A DNA stretch of 64,000 nt from Cryptomeria japonica (Eukaryota > Streptophyta > Pinopsida > Cupressales > Cupressaceae). Under the pieces are notes generated by a model. The model made no database searches, was not told the DNA's origin, and worked only from the letters and a program-made list of their open reading frames with translations. Positions 10,797 through 21,263 of the stretch are shown here, piece after piece; position 1 is the stretch's first letter, and the number at the start of each line of letters is the position of its first letter. The stretch is taken from positions 311,937,235 through 312,001,234 of the forward strand of contig NC_081405.1 in the NCBI RefSeq assembly GCF_030272615.1. Direction: 5' to 3'. Both the position numbers and the translations under genes were made by a program.

Positions 10797-11935
10797 GTGG
10801 AATCACCACAAGGAGAAGAACAAAATCAGCCCACAAATGATTTCATTGCCATTGTAGATGAGTATATGAGACTTGATCCAGATGCTAGAAGGGAGATTCA
10901 TTTGAATAGTACAATAATGCTAGATGAAGAAGCGGATCAAGGAGTGATAAGAGATAAACTATGTAGCAGTTTAATATATATTTTTAACACAAAGTGAGCA
11001 AATTGACACTTCCTATATTTGATGGTTCCACAAATATTATTGCATAGGCTTGGGTTCAAAAATTAGTTAGATACCTTTCACTTAACTTTATGACATAAGA
11101 TGAAGCTATCAAGTTTGCCATTCTACATTTAGAGGGCGTGGCTCATGAGTGGTGGTATCATGGTTCGATAACATAAGGGCTTAATCATATTGTGACATAT
11201 GCTGCTTTCACACAAAAGCTCATTGAAAGGTTTGATTAAAGGGATCAAGAGGTGTATTTCAAGGACTTGACACATTTGAGGCAGTGTGGTTTAATGGAGG
11301 ATTATGTAGCAAAATTTCAAAGGCTTTCAATCATGGTTCCAGATGTGACGGATAAGAGACTCATGTTCCTATTCATTGAGGGATTATTAGAGTCATCCAA
11401 TGGTTTGCTGAGAGCTTTTGAGCCAATGATTGGAGGACACCATTCGAAGGGCCTTAAGTTTAGAGCACTTCGCTGTAAAGAATAATTCTTTTTCCAAGAG
11501 CACACCAACAAGGCAGTAGAGGAAGTTGTTTCATAAGAATGTTCCCCATCCTAAGATATTGCCTCTAAAGGATAGCAAGGTGGATGAATCCAAAAATGAG
11601 CTACAGAGGATAAAAAAACTATGTTTGACTTGTAGACAGCCACAAGTACAAAGTAATAGGTGTTTGGGAAAAGGATAAATCCACTATATAGAGGCAGTTT
11701 TGATGAGGATTTGGAGGTAGGAGAAGTTGAGCCCGAGGATGTTATAGGTGAGGTTGAGTATGAAGAGAAGGTAGATAGAGAACATTTCAGGGGCACACTT
11801 GCAACACTTTTAGGAGTACCTAGATATCACTCCTTTCCTATTAGAGGAGTTCTACAATGAAAAAGGATAATAATTTTGATTGATAGTGGATCCACCCACA
11901 ATATCTTGTGTCGATCATTCACCCACAATTTGATT
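10797..11935 (+). pseudogene. Ty3/gypsy gag-protease remnant
   Basis: Remnant of a retrotransposon gag and protease. From about 10997 the frame reads LPIFDGS and then EGVAHEWW, the classic gypsy gag core, with several stops. It then gives a clean block at 11252-11485 with YFKDLTHLRQ, YVAKFQRLS and LFIEGLLE. After a degraded linker the same frame resumes at 11660 and reaches the aspartic protease signature LIDSGSTHNI at 11873-11906. An acidic N-terminal block lies at 10797-10990. No RT, RNase H or integrase follows before the polypurine tract at 12171. The internal region is therefore only about 1.75 kb, and this is a deletion derivative. Confidence 0.75.
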
Positions 11936-12170
11936 GTTCAACAATCTTGTACCATCTTCAACTTCTTGTGTTGAGCATTCACCAACAATGCAGGAGATTC
12001 TACATTGGGGGATTGCATGGTCTCTCTTCTTCTTCTCTCTTGGGGGGGACTTTTGTCCTATGGGTCTTCTTTTTCTCATCTTTTGAGAAGTTTCATCATT
12101 GTACATGGGTACCTAACATGGCCTTGTATTCGGGACCCATCTTTGCATCTTTTCACCCACCCAAGCTATA

Positions 12171-12182
12171 CTTAAGGGGATG
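12171..12182 (+). promoter_or_regulatory. Polypurine tract
   Basis: TTAAGGGGATG immediately before a TGTTAG LTR start. This is the expected position of the plus-strand primer in LTR retrotransposons. Confidence 0.5.
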
Positions 12183-13300
12183 TGTTAGTGTAGGTTTTTT
12201 ATATTTATTTTTCCTACACATTATTAAGCATACTTAGGTTATACATGGTTTATGTGAGGACACGTGGTGTAATCCAAACTTCACAATGAGAAAATATGAA
12301 ATAGCTAAAGATGTCCTATTTTTCCCTTTCGCATCTCCATTTATACCCTCACTTGCAAACTTTCTAGAAATTCATAATTTAAAATTCACTTTAAATAATA
12401 AACCTTATAAATCCTCATAAATTGACCTAATAATATTTTAATTTAGCGCCACTTAATTCAATAATATATAAATAACATAATTAATTAAATACTAGTTGCT
12501 TGAAAGATAATTAAATTATTGCCTTGCAAAATCCCCTAATTAGCCTATGAGAATGAGATAGGCTAAAGGGGCCTCTCCACACACCTAGGTCGAAGAAAGG
12601 GACATTATATCTTAATCCTCCCATTCTCACCTTTAATCCTCCAATATCCACCAAACCATAGTTCAAGTTGAGGCTTGGTGTGCACTTGATTATTCCACTT
12701 ATCTCTCATAGGGTGATAATATCATTGTCTCATTTGGCAAAAGAAATGTGAGTTTCTTGTGTCTAGGAAACATGAGTTTCTTGATGCTCTCCTTCATTCT
12801 CCAATGGCCTTTTGGCATACCTATCTTCCAAGAAATATATATCACATTTGATATTTTGATTTCTTCCCACTAGGCTCCTATTGCCAATCCAATGGTTTTG
12901 ACTCTTCTCTATATATAACCTCTTAACTCTTCCCTTCGCATGTTGGATATCCTAAAATCCACCAAACTATAGTTCAAATTAATGCTCTATGTGCACTTGA
13001 TTTTTCCTTGTCTTTCCTAGTATATGTCTAGATAGTATTCCATCTACATTGTCATAACTAGGGAAAGACTATAATTGTCTCTTTTGACAAAAGAACTAGA
13101 GTTTCTTGTGTGTAGGAAACATGAGCTTCTTGATGCTCACCATCATTCTCAAATGACCTTTTGGCATACTATCTTCCATGAAATGTATTCCCATTTTACA
13201 TGCTGATCTTAGGTCTCTTATTGCAGTTCTCTTTGTTATTATTTTCATGTGATTTGGAAGGCTACTCAAAAGTTGTTTGCTATAAAAGTAATTGATTGTG
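12183..13300 (+). mobile_element. Partial 3' LTR of the gypsy derivative
   Basis: Starts TGTTAGTGTAGG right after the polypurine tract. A TATA-type site (CTATATATAACC) lies at 12909-12920, about 730 bp in. The right end is not defined; 13300 is an estimate, because LINE-like coding sequence is seen from about 13380. No matching left LTR start was found upstream of 10433. Confidence 0.45.
12640..13195 (+). repeat. Imperfect direct duplication, offset about 320 bp
   Basis: 12640-12845 and 12955-13195 share ATCCACCAAAC(C/T)ATAGTTCAA, TGTGCACTTGAT, GACAAAAGAA or GGCAAAAGAA, GTTTCTTGTGT.TAGGAAACATGAG and CTTTTGGCATAC in the same order. The TATA-type site lies between the copies. It is probably an internal LTR duplication. 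Confidence 0.65.
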
Positions 13301-13379
13301 ATAGGACTCATGTATTGTTCCTCAAATATGGTGTGGATTCATCCACCATCCCTATATTAAACTTTAGTGAGGCGCTTTG

Positions 13380-14118
13380 CTTGGGCATTCCCCACTCTTG
13401 ACTACAATTTATCATTCACCCCATTTATAAGTTGGGGATATTTTTAACCCAAATAACTATTGGACTAATATAGTTGGGCACACATTTTTCAAGATTTATG
13501 CCACATTATTGGAAATGAAGTCTTTTGAGTTCATAAATAGTGGCAATCTCATTGTGAGGCAAGCTTTAAGAGAATGTTGTAAACTATGCTCAAAAATTTC
13601 TCATTGGGATATTTTGTGAGGAGGTTCATTAGCAGTCTCCTAAGGCTTATGTTTTTGTTTTGTAGACTTTAGAAAGGTCTTTGAACTAGTTTCAAAATAT
13701 TTAATTTTACAAATGTTGAATGGTAATGGTGTTTAAGATTCCTTCATAATTGCCATCATAACTCTCAAGGAAATGGTTGTTGGTCAATGTGGGCTCCCCT
13801 TTGTCTCTCTAAGAGCATAATTGGAGTGGAAACACAAGTGTGCTCTCTTTTATTAAATCTCTTCAGTATTGCATAGTTGAGCTTGAAGATTTTCTTAGTT
13901 GTCATAATTATGTTGATCTTTTACATCATGTTCTTATTGATATACAATTTTTTGTTGATGGTTTGATGCTTCAACTCTATTGAGGGTCTACAAAGAACTT
14001 TATGCTCATAATTGGTTTTGTCAAATTTTCTAGTTTCTAGTCAACCTCAATAAATGTAAGATTGTGATCTTCAACATCTTTGGGGAGGCTTTTTCTTTAT
14101 TTTCTCACATCTACAAAG
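13380..14118 (+). pseudogene. Degenerate non-LTR reverse transcriptase, 5' part
   Basis: In changing plus frames one can read IVGHTFFKIYATLLEM, then FCFVDFRKVFELVSKY, which matches the CFVDFRKAFD block of non-LTR RTs. Then come an F-V-D-G-L-M segment in place of FADD and LVNLNKCKIVIFN, the usual downstream K-x-x-V-M-x-F block. Many stops and frameshifts show it is old. A solo LTR interrupts it at 14119-16022, and sequence after 16018 resumes in a compatible way (YKGTYG). Confidence 0.55.
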
Positions 14119-14999
14119 GGGACTGTTGATGTGTTTTTTACGCACATGCAAACACATAATAAAATCCCCAAAAGTATCTTATCCTCTCTTGAATAAAATC
14201 TCTCAAATGCTGAAGATTAGCTTAAGGATCACTTGAGAAGACTCCAAAGTTCATGAATGTAGGGTCACTATGTGTGGATAAGCTCTGTTGGTTGAAGTGA
14301 TTATGCTGGAATCACAAGGGGACTTACGTCAAATTGTCGAATGTTTGAATTGCTGGAACTGGATCATCTGATGTTGCAATATGGTGATGCTCTTTGTCCT
14401 AAATAGCTTGATTTAAAAAAAAAAAAATAGAAAAAGGTGAAGGGTTGAGAAGGTCTATTCTAGGGCCTAAAATGTAAGAAGATGGATGAATGATTAGATG
14501 GAATCCTACTGAGTGAGGTCTCACCATCAAACTGAACAATTTGACACAACCTTAGTGCAATCTTCTAAGGGTATTTTAAGATGTTCAAACCATTACTATC
14601 AAACATTGTTCACCATTCAAGTTGATGCATAAATAATGGATGCATAACAATTTGAAGTTAAGCTCATATCATTTCCAGTTGACCACACAAGGCACACTTA
14701 CAATCAACAAGAGGCTAGTGGTATGGACTAGGCAGATTCCTCATGAATACATTCAACAAATTCCTCCATTCAATCTAATTTATTTGTCATCCAGCATGAA
14801 GATCCAACAAGAAACCATGCACATTGTAAAGAAACAACACACTTCACCATAACTTCAATGAAAATGGACTTCATATACAACTTAGGCACCAATTTATGCC
14901 TTCTCTTCCTACTCTACTCTAATTGCTATTCTATTCTTCTATTCTCTCTCTATTCACTATTCTACTCACTATTAACCTTTACAAAATGAGGACCGGGAG

Positions 15000-15007
15000 C
15001 TTTATAT
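15000..15007 (-). promoter_or_regulatory. TATA box of the solo LTR
   Basis: Minus strand ATATAAAG followed by CTCCCGGTCC, an isolated GC-rich patch typical of plant retrotransposon start regions. It lies about 1010 bp from the LTR 5' end at 16017. Confidence 0.5.
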
Positions 15008-15341
15008 TGAGAGGTCATTACAATGAATGGCTTAGATCAATTTGAGATCAATGGTCGAGATTTTACAATGAAAACCCTAATTAGGATTTGTTACAACAAA
15101 CTCAGTTCTGGCCAATGAAATAATTACAACACTTGAGCATAACCAATAGATCGCTTGTCTCTCTCAACTCATGAAGTTCACTCCAAATCTTGAACTCATG
15201 AAGTTCACTTGTGTTGTTGAGTTCGTGAAGTTCATTTCAAATAGAATCCATTCGAGGTTAAATGCTATCAAGTACTCTTCGCTCCTTTACTTCTAATTTT
15301 GATCATGAAGGTTTGAAGGTGAGGTTTGCTCATGTGTGTTC

Positions 15342-15541
15342 ATTCATGAAGTTTGCTCCAAATGTTCAGTTCATGAAGTTCGCTCCAAATTCTCAGTTCA
15401 TGAAGTTCACTCCAAATCTTCAATTCATGAAGTTCGCTCCAAATTCCCAGTTCATGAAGTTCACTCCAAATCTTGACTTCATGAAGTTTGCTCCAAATTC
15501 CTAGTTCATGAAGTTCGCTCCAAATGTTGAGTTCATGAAGT
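15342..15541. repeat. 27-bp minisatellite in the LTR U3, eight regular units
   Basis: TCATGAAG starts at 15344, 15371, 15398, 15425, 15452, 15479, 15506 and 15533, an exact 27-bp period, with unit body TTCGCTCCAAAT or TTCACTCCAAAT. Three more units at 15169, 15196 and 15223 keep the same period. Because 27 is a multiple of three, an open frame coding a 9-residue repeat (FMKF-A/T-PN-S/L-Q) runs through it, but this is a consequence of the repeat. The array lies upstream of the minus-strand TATA box. Confidence 0.9.
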
Positions 15542-16017
15542 TGAAGTTCACTCTCCTGACCTTGAAGATGAAGTTTCTCCCAAGGTTGAGCTTATGAAGT
15601 GGATTTCAAATTAAGACTAAACTCTTTTTTGCTCACTTTCACTTACTTTCTCAAATTCAATACATGATAACTTGCTCAACATGAGATCTTAGAGTGAATT
15701 TTCCCTCTATGGGGAAAGTGCAAGAAATTCACTACACAAGGAGTGTTCATGAAGTGAAGTTCATTCCTTTAAGAGGAGCACTTGAGGTGACCTTCAAATT
15801 AGCAATCCTTCCTCACTCATGGTTGAACTAATGATATCTAGACTTTGCAAACTTACTTCACACTCATGCAAGAGTATCCACCTGACTCCTAGCCTTTTGA
15901 GCACTTATACCTCTCTAATGCAAAGGCTAATAGCTAAAGACTCAAACACTACCTAGAAAGCAGAAAAAAGTGGGGGTCCCCATTTGTGATGGGGTGATGT
16001 GTGAATACCTCACAACA

Positions 16018-16640
16018 GGGACCTATGGAGATCATGTAATCTTAATCCTTACTTGAGTGTTTGTTTACCGAATTTTTTTTTTTGCCTCACAATTGCATCT
16101 TTGCAGGGGATAGGTCTCATCTTCTATCTTGGAGTGCTAGTGTTTTTTGATTCATTTCCTTGATAAAAAATTCTCATTCAACTCAAAGGGTATTTCTACC
16201 CTTTTGTGTAAGTGATGGTCACTTATTTCATTGCATTACAAGAGTTCCAAGATTCAGTCTAGGTCATATGAGCTACCATGGTAGTGTTGACATTAAAAAC
16301 CATTGAATTTGCATTCCTTTTAATAATTCTTCTCATAGAGAAAAGTAAATGTTAGTGAATTTATTAAAATTTCTTGTAAGGCAGATTACAAGTTAGTGAT
16401 TCCAACTTAGCTTGTTGAACATTTCTTATAGATTATTGATGGTATCATCAATCGACCTAACTATCTTTAGTATTATTCTGGTCATGTGGCTTGAGAGTTG
16501 CACTTGGTCAGTTGAATGCATGGTTCCACCGATTACAAGTTAATGCAGATTATCTTATTATGTTTAGCTAGATGATCTATTATCTTGGTACCCTTGTGGA
16601 GTTGAAAGTTGAGAACTTTATCTCAGTGCTCCCTAGGGAT
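16018..16640 (+). pseudogene. Likely continuation of the degenerate LINE RT
   Basis: Directly follows the solo LTR target duplication and continues the split LINE coding sequence (YKGTYGDHVI), then becomes too decayed to read with confidence. A T-run at 16071-16084 interrupts it. The assignment rests mainly on continuity across the excisable LTR. Confidence 0.35.
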
Positions 16641-16655
16641 GTGTCTCTTGTGTTT

Positions 16656-17667
16656 TGTTCCCTTATTTTGGGGACTCTAGGATGCCTCGGAAATGTCCCC
16701 TCCTTCCCCTATCAACCCCAAAAATTGGGGAGGTCTTGGAAACATGTGTGAAAACTTAGGAGATGTTAGGGGATGACTAGTTGTCCTCAGGACGACCAAG
16801 GGACAGCGAGGCCATTCCCTATGGCCCGATAAGTGCTTCCCATCCAAACATATTTACAGGTCATTAGACATGGCATAATTGTGTCCAATATACCATACAG
16901 ATGCGTAAATATGCAATTTATGTGCAGGATCTAAATTTAATTGTAGCATAATATCCATCCCAAATCAACACTACTGAATCTAATAGTAAATCTATGTGCA
17001 GCTAAGAAAAAAATGCATTGTACTGCTTCTTTTATTACATTAGGAACAAATATCATGGCCAAGATTGGCTAGAGGAATTTCCCTCTAGTGACCTGATAAA
17101 TCTTGTCATCATCTACTTCTGTTGTTTTCTAGTCAACTACTAGCTTAGGATCACCTGACAAAGACCCATCTAGAGAATCTACTCTCACCCACCCATACAG
17201 TAAAATATTCATGACAAAAAATATAAGGTGGAAAAGGAAACAGAAATAAACTTGACTTTACTATTGCCTGATTTAGGTTAGGGACAGCCATATATTTTCT
17301 ATGTTTTTCTCATTTTATAGTTGAAACTTGCAGCTTTTGGGCATTTTTTTATAATTCTTATATAAAATGTGTGCACATTGACAATGGAAGCATTTAAATT
17401 TTGTTAATTTGTTTGCCAATTCTCATGTGAAATCTCAATTCAAGTCTAATGTTATATATTAAGCATCTATAATATCTATGATGAATGTTTTATCAATGTT
17501 ATGATATGAATATTTGAAATTTCTCTATATTTTAAAAAAAATTCCTAGTTTTTTAATAGCCATCCCCTACAATCCCCTAGAAACTAGCCCAAAAGTAACT
17601 CCGTACCAATAACACGTCCCACTATCCCCTGCTGTCCACGTCCCTATCCCCAAAACTTGGGGGAGCA
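16656..17667. mobile_element. Candidate 1-kb inverted-repeat transposon
   Basis: The left end TGTTCCC..TTTTGGGGA and the reverse complement of the right end TGCTCCC..TTTTGGGGA match in part, with nearby TAGGGGATG motifs on both sides (16770 and 17555 area). The interior is non-coding. No clear target duplication was seen and the termini are imperfect. Confidence 0.35.
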
Positions 17668-17930
17668 TAATTATCTTCAAGTGCCTTGTCTACTATTAGA
17701 TATATCCTATATGGTATTAATATATGTACATAGACTTGTGATTTTTATCCACTTTCTTCCACTATCTCGGTTAAAGGTATTTGGCCCTCTTCCTTTGATA
17801 TGTTATCAATATTTAAGCATAAGTTCTTATAGAGAACCCCTAGACCTAGCAAGTTGGTTACTTTCTCTTAGTCATCATATTGATTGATGGTTTTAATTAG
17901 TACCCTTTGGATATTGTGAGCCAAAAAAAA

Positions 17931-18118
17931 TTAGGAAGATGATGTTCATCCTTGCATACCACCATTAGTGTGTTCTAATGCACTCATTCATTATTAGGAA
18001 GATGATTTTCATCCTTGCATACCACCATTGGTGTGTTCTAATGCACTCATTCATTATTAGGAAGATGACATTCATCCTTGCATACCACCATTAGTGTGCT
18101 CTAATCCACTCATTCTAG
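17931..18118. repeat. 63-bp tandem triplication
   Basis: Three nearly identical units start TTAGGAAGAT at 17931, 17994 and 18057, an exact 63-bp period. Each carries TCATCCTTGCATACCACCAT and CACTCATTC. Only a few substitutions separate the copies, so the array is much younger than its surroundings. Confidence 0.9.
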
Positions 18119-18794
18119 GCATTATGGATATGCTTGATTTTACTGTTGAGGGCCTTCCAGCCCCCCTGACTAGAAATGTAGGTCATGTGAACTTGAAGAA
18201 GCGTACATTACAAGTTTCCTCTCTACCACCTCAACCTTGGGTGTTAGGAGAGTATCTAGGGGAAGTACATTGCTTCCTACTTGAATTCTCCCCCTTGTCT
18301 GTTTTAGCCTTGGACACTTGGTGGGCACTACTCGGTATTGCATTGACCCATTTATTTTGGTCAATGCTGATGTCATTCTTTTGTTTGGCCTTGAGCCTTA
18401 ATGTATACATGTGACAAAATTGGTTTCTATTCATGGTCGCTTCCTTTTCTTCCTCAGCCTTGTGCTTCATTGAGTTGTCTATCCTTCCCATGACAATTTG
18501 CCCTTTTAGTTACATCTTATGGTCTGAGCTTTAATTAGTTACATTGTTTTCTTTGATTTGGTTATTAGTGCTTTGTTACTTCTACAACCTGAGTTCCTTT
18601 TACCATTGTTGTACTTTTTTCATGGATATTAATTTAATTTTTGTCTTTTCTTGCTATCTTTTCTCCACAAGTCGATTTTGCTATTTTGTCATTGTTTTTA
18701 TTTTCTTCAAAGTATTCTTTTGATCTTCATTCATAAAACCCTAGACAATAATGGGTTGCCGAGTGGTCACTAACTACTTTTTCATGTTTGAAAG
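18119..18794. other. Non-coding stretch before CTP synthase exons
   Basis: T-rich, intron-like. I looked for the N-terminal CTP synthase exon (VTGGVVSGLGKG region) and did not see it. If the exon series at 18795 belongs to a real gene, its first exon lies outside the window or beyond the repeats upstream. Confidence 0.5.
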
Positions 18795-19996
18795 GTGGAT
18801 TTGGATCTTGGTAATTATGAACGCTTTTTAGATGTGACATTGACCAAGGACAACAATATTACCACTGGAAAGATATATCAGGTACTTAATAGACTTTCAA
18901 ATCCTTCAAGCTTCATGTTATACTTCTTTGGTTGCTCATTTTATTAATATTTTTGAATATGCCCAGTCTGTTATTGACAAAGAACGGAAGGGAGACTACC
19001 TAGGAAAGACTGTACAACTACAATTACTGCCTCCTATAATTTTGTTTTTGCTAAAATCTTTCGGCCATATTTAAGTCATTGCATGTTAATTTTTTTCCAG
19101 GAACATGATCAACTACTTAAAACTGATCACCAATTATAAATTCTACATGTGGTATGTAGGTAATTCCACATATTACAGATACCATTCAGGATTGGATAAA
19201 AGGTGTATCTCAAATTCCCGTGGATGGGAAAGAAGGACCAGCTGATGTATGTGTCATTGACTTGGGAGGAACAGTAGGTAAGGACTTATTTTTCGGAAGT
19301 ATTGTAAATGGCATTATCTCGTTGTCTTTGAGTAGTCTTTCTTTTTGCAAATTGAAAATGCACACGGATTATTTGAACTCTTTTTCCATACATTAGTTGA
19401 CGGATCTGTTGCTTTATTTTATTTTATCACTTGGATATTCTCTGCAAATGTTCAAGCTTAATAGAAAAGTTTACCTCTGTAACCATCAGTATATTACAGA
19501 AGTAAAACCCTTGTTATTCAGGTGACATTGAATCAATGCCATTTATTGAGTCTTTGCGTCAACTTTCCTATTCTGTGGGTAAGTTGCATTATTTCCATTT
19601 TCTGAGTATGCTTTCTATTAAGTAGTATATTTTTATACTACCACTAATTGACTGCCATCATACAATATCTACAGGACCAGAAAACTTTTGCCTAGTCCAT
19701 GTCAGCCTTGTTCCTGTTATTGGTGTTGTTGGAGAGCAGGTGATCAATATTGTTGCAAAGGAGTTTCCATTTGATGTTTACCAATTTTGAAACAAAAGTA
19801 CCATCATTTTTATCCTGCATTATGCTCGGTCATGAACTATTTAGTATGTTATTGACCAGAATGTCGAATCAAACTTGGAGATAAAATTTAATCTTTTATT
19901 TCTTCGTGGCAGAAGACAAAGCGAACACAACATAGTGTTCGGGAATTAAGAGCATTGCGCTTGACACCACATCTTCTTGTTTGTCGCAGTTATCAG
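18795..19996 (+). pseudogene. CTP synthase, six consecutive exons, probably a pseudogene fragment
   Basis: Codes for part of the amidoligase (synthetase) domain of CTP synthase, which makes CTP from UTP, ATP and glutamine in pyrimidine synthesis. Exons: 18795-18881 (ending TTGKIYQ), 18967-19017 (KGDYLGKTVQ), 19160-19277 (VIPHITD to VIDLGGTV), 19522-19578 (GDIESMPFIESLRQLSY), 19675-19739 (VHVSLVPVIGVVGEQ) and 19913-19996 (TQHSVRELRA). Phases join correctly and most junctions are AG/GT. The exon ending 19017 is followed by CT instead of GT, so its donor is lost. In the last exon the conserved KTKPTQ is KTKRTQ and the usual ALGLTP is ALRLTP. No N-terminal exon, later exons or glutaminase domain were seen. 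It is most likely a decayed copy. A live gene with giant introns is possible but is argued against by the donor and residue changes. Confidence 0.8.
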
Positions 19997-21140
19997 GTGT
20001 GATCTCTTTTTTCAGTGCTTTAGTCTGCCTTTTGTTAACTATTAAAAGGATGTGAATTTAGAAAGAGTGTAAACTTCAAGACAGGTTACCTGTCTTAATC
20101 ATCCAATGTATTCCGTGTGCATTACTTGCATATTTATTTGCACCTTGTGGCAACAACACTTGTGATTGTGGTCTTAAGAGCTGTAAAAGACAAAAAATAT
20201 AAGAATCTCATAGGGCTAGTTACAATGAACAGATGTAATTAGAAAATATAACTGCAGGTCTTGCTGAGATACTATTTGTCATAGCAGAAAGATTCTGCAT
20301 GTGACTCACTAGCTTGTGAGGACTTGTGAGGCAAATAGGGCTGGTAAGTTACTCACCAAAGAAACTGCTGAATAATTGTCAAAACTCGTTAGTAGGACAA
20401 GAAAACTAGTGAGGTGGGGAAAAGACCAATTTTTTTTCATTCTCATTTACACAGTTCTTCCTTTGAGAACATTGTGCTGATTTATCAGTGGTTGGTTACT
20501 ACTTAAAATTGATAAAATTGTGAAAAATTGTGAAAAATTGCATGCACCCCAGCTACCTACTTTAGTTTTAAAAAACCAAAAAGTAAAATTTGTTTTGTGC
20601 CCCCGTTTTCCCATGGATGAAATTTCAAGTTACCAAGTTTGACACTTTCCCTCTATGTTGTTGGTGGGTTTTGTTTGCATTCAGATATGGGGCCAAGATT
20701 GCCTTGGGTTTGTCCAGGGTCCAGCCCTGGCACTCTGGGTTCCCTATGGATTCATCTGGGCTGAACCTTAAGAGAATTTGTGCGGAATAAACATATTCTA
20801 TAGCCGGAAAAGTAGTTGTGGACAATGCACAATCTTTTTTAAATACCATTCTTTTTACAAGTGTATATTGTCAATTGCTGCAACCTCTACAATCATGAGA
20901 GATTTTCCTTCAATACAAACCTCAATGGACTCCACATGGCAAATACAAATGGACTTTTACTCTAATTCATGTATTTGCTATTTTTGTCATTTTGTGACTG
21001 TCTTCCTCAAACTCTTGTAACCAGGTTTTACCCTGACTCATCATTGTTCAAACAAGGCCTTCTTAGCATGTGTTGCCTAATATTATTCATGATTCAATTG
21101 CTTCCTTGCCACGATAAAATATATTATATGCTAGGTTTTA
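19997..21140. other. Non-coding stretch after CTP synthase exons
   Basis: No further CTP synthase exon (PLLEST.. region) was recognised. The sequence is unique-looking and AT-rich with no repeat structure I can define. It ends at the simple-sequence tail of the LINE. Confidence 0.5.
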
Positions 21141-21144
21141 AATA

Positions 21145-21151
21145 TTTTTTT

Positions 21152-21185
<34 letters not shown>
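21145..21185. repeat. Compound (CT)n(AT)n microsatellite at LINE 3' end
   Basis: T-run, then CT repeats (about 21151-21166), then AT repeats (about 21167-21185). On the LINE strand this reads (TA)n(GA)nA8 directly after the 3' untranslated sequence, so it probably grew from the LINE tail. Confidence 0.8.
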
Positions 21186-21187
<2 letters not shown>

Positions 21188-21263
21188 AAGCAAGATCTGC
21201 CTAGGGGACAGTACCCTTTCTATTAAAACCAAAAAACATTACATGGAGATAAGAGCTCAGCTC

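Larger units (their letters stand above)
14124..16017 (-). mobile_element. Solo LTR with GGGAC target duplication
   Basis: An 1894-bp element beginning TGTTGATGTG and ending CTCACAACA, flanked on both sides by GGGAC (14119-14123 and 16018-16022), a perfect 5-bp target duplication. Removing it rejoins the LINE RT reading CTACAAAGGGAC-CTATGG. A minus-strand TATA (ATATAAAG, 15007-15000) followed by a GC-rich start region shows that transcription runs on the minus strand, giving a U3 of about 1 kb. No gag or pol is present. Related LTR ends lie at 7405 and 687-1796. Confidence 0.85.

Noticed and set aside
15262-15504. Repeat protein FMKF(A/T)PN(S/L)Q
   Set aside because: The 27-bp minisatellite is a multiple of three, so any open frame repeats; it lies in a non-coding LTR.
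17931-18118. CRISPR-like array (also 15342-15541)
   Set aside because: Units are contiguous with no unique spacers, and the DNA is eukaryotic.
18094-18414. 106-codon plus frame with hydrophobic C-terminus
   Set aside because: Starts inside the 63-bp repeat and overlaps two minus frames; no recognisable protein features.
18795-19996. Functional CTP synthase gene
   Set aside because: A missing GT donor, Arg at conserved Pro and Gly positions, and no first or later exons in the window make an intact gene unlikely, though not excluded.
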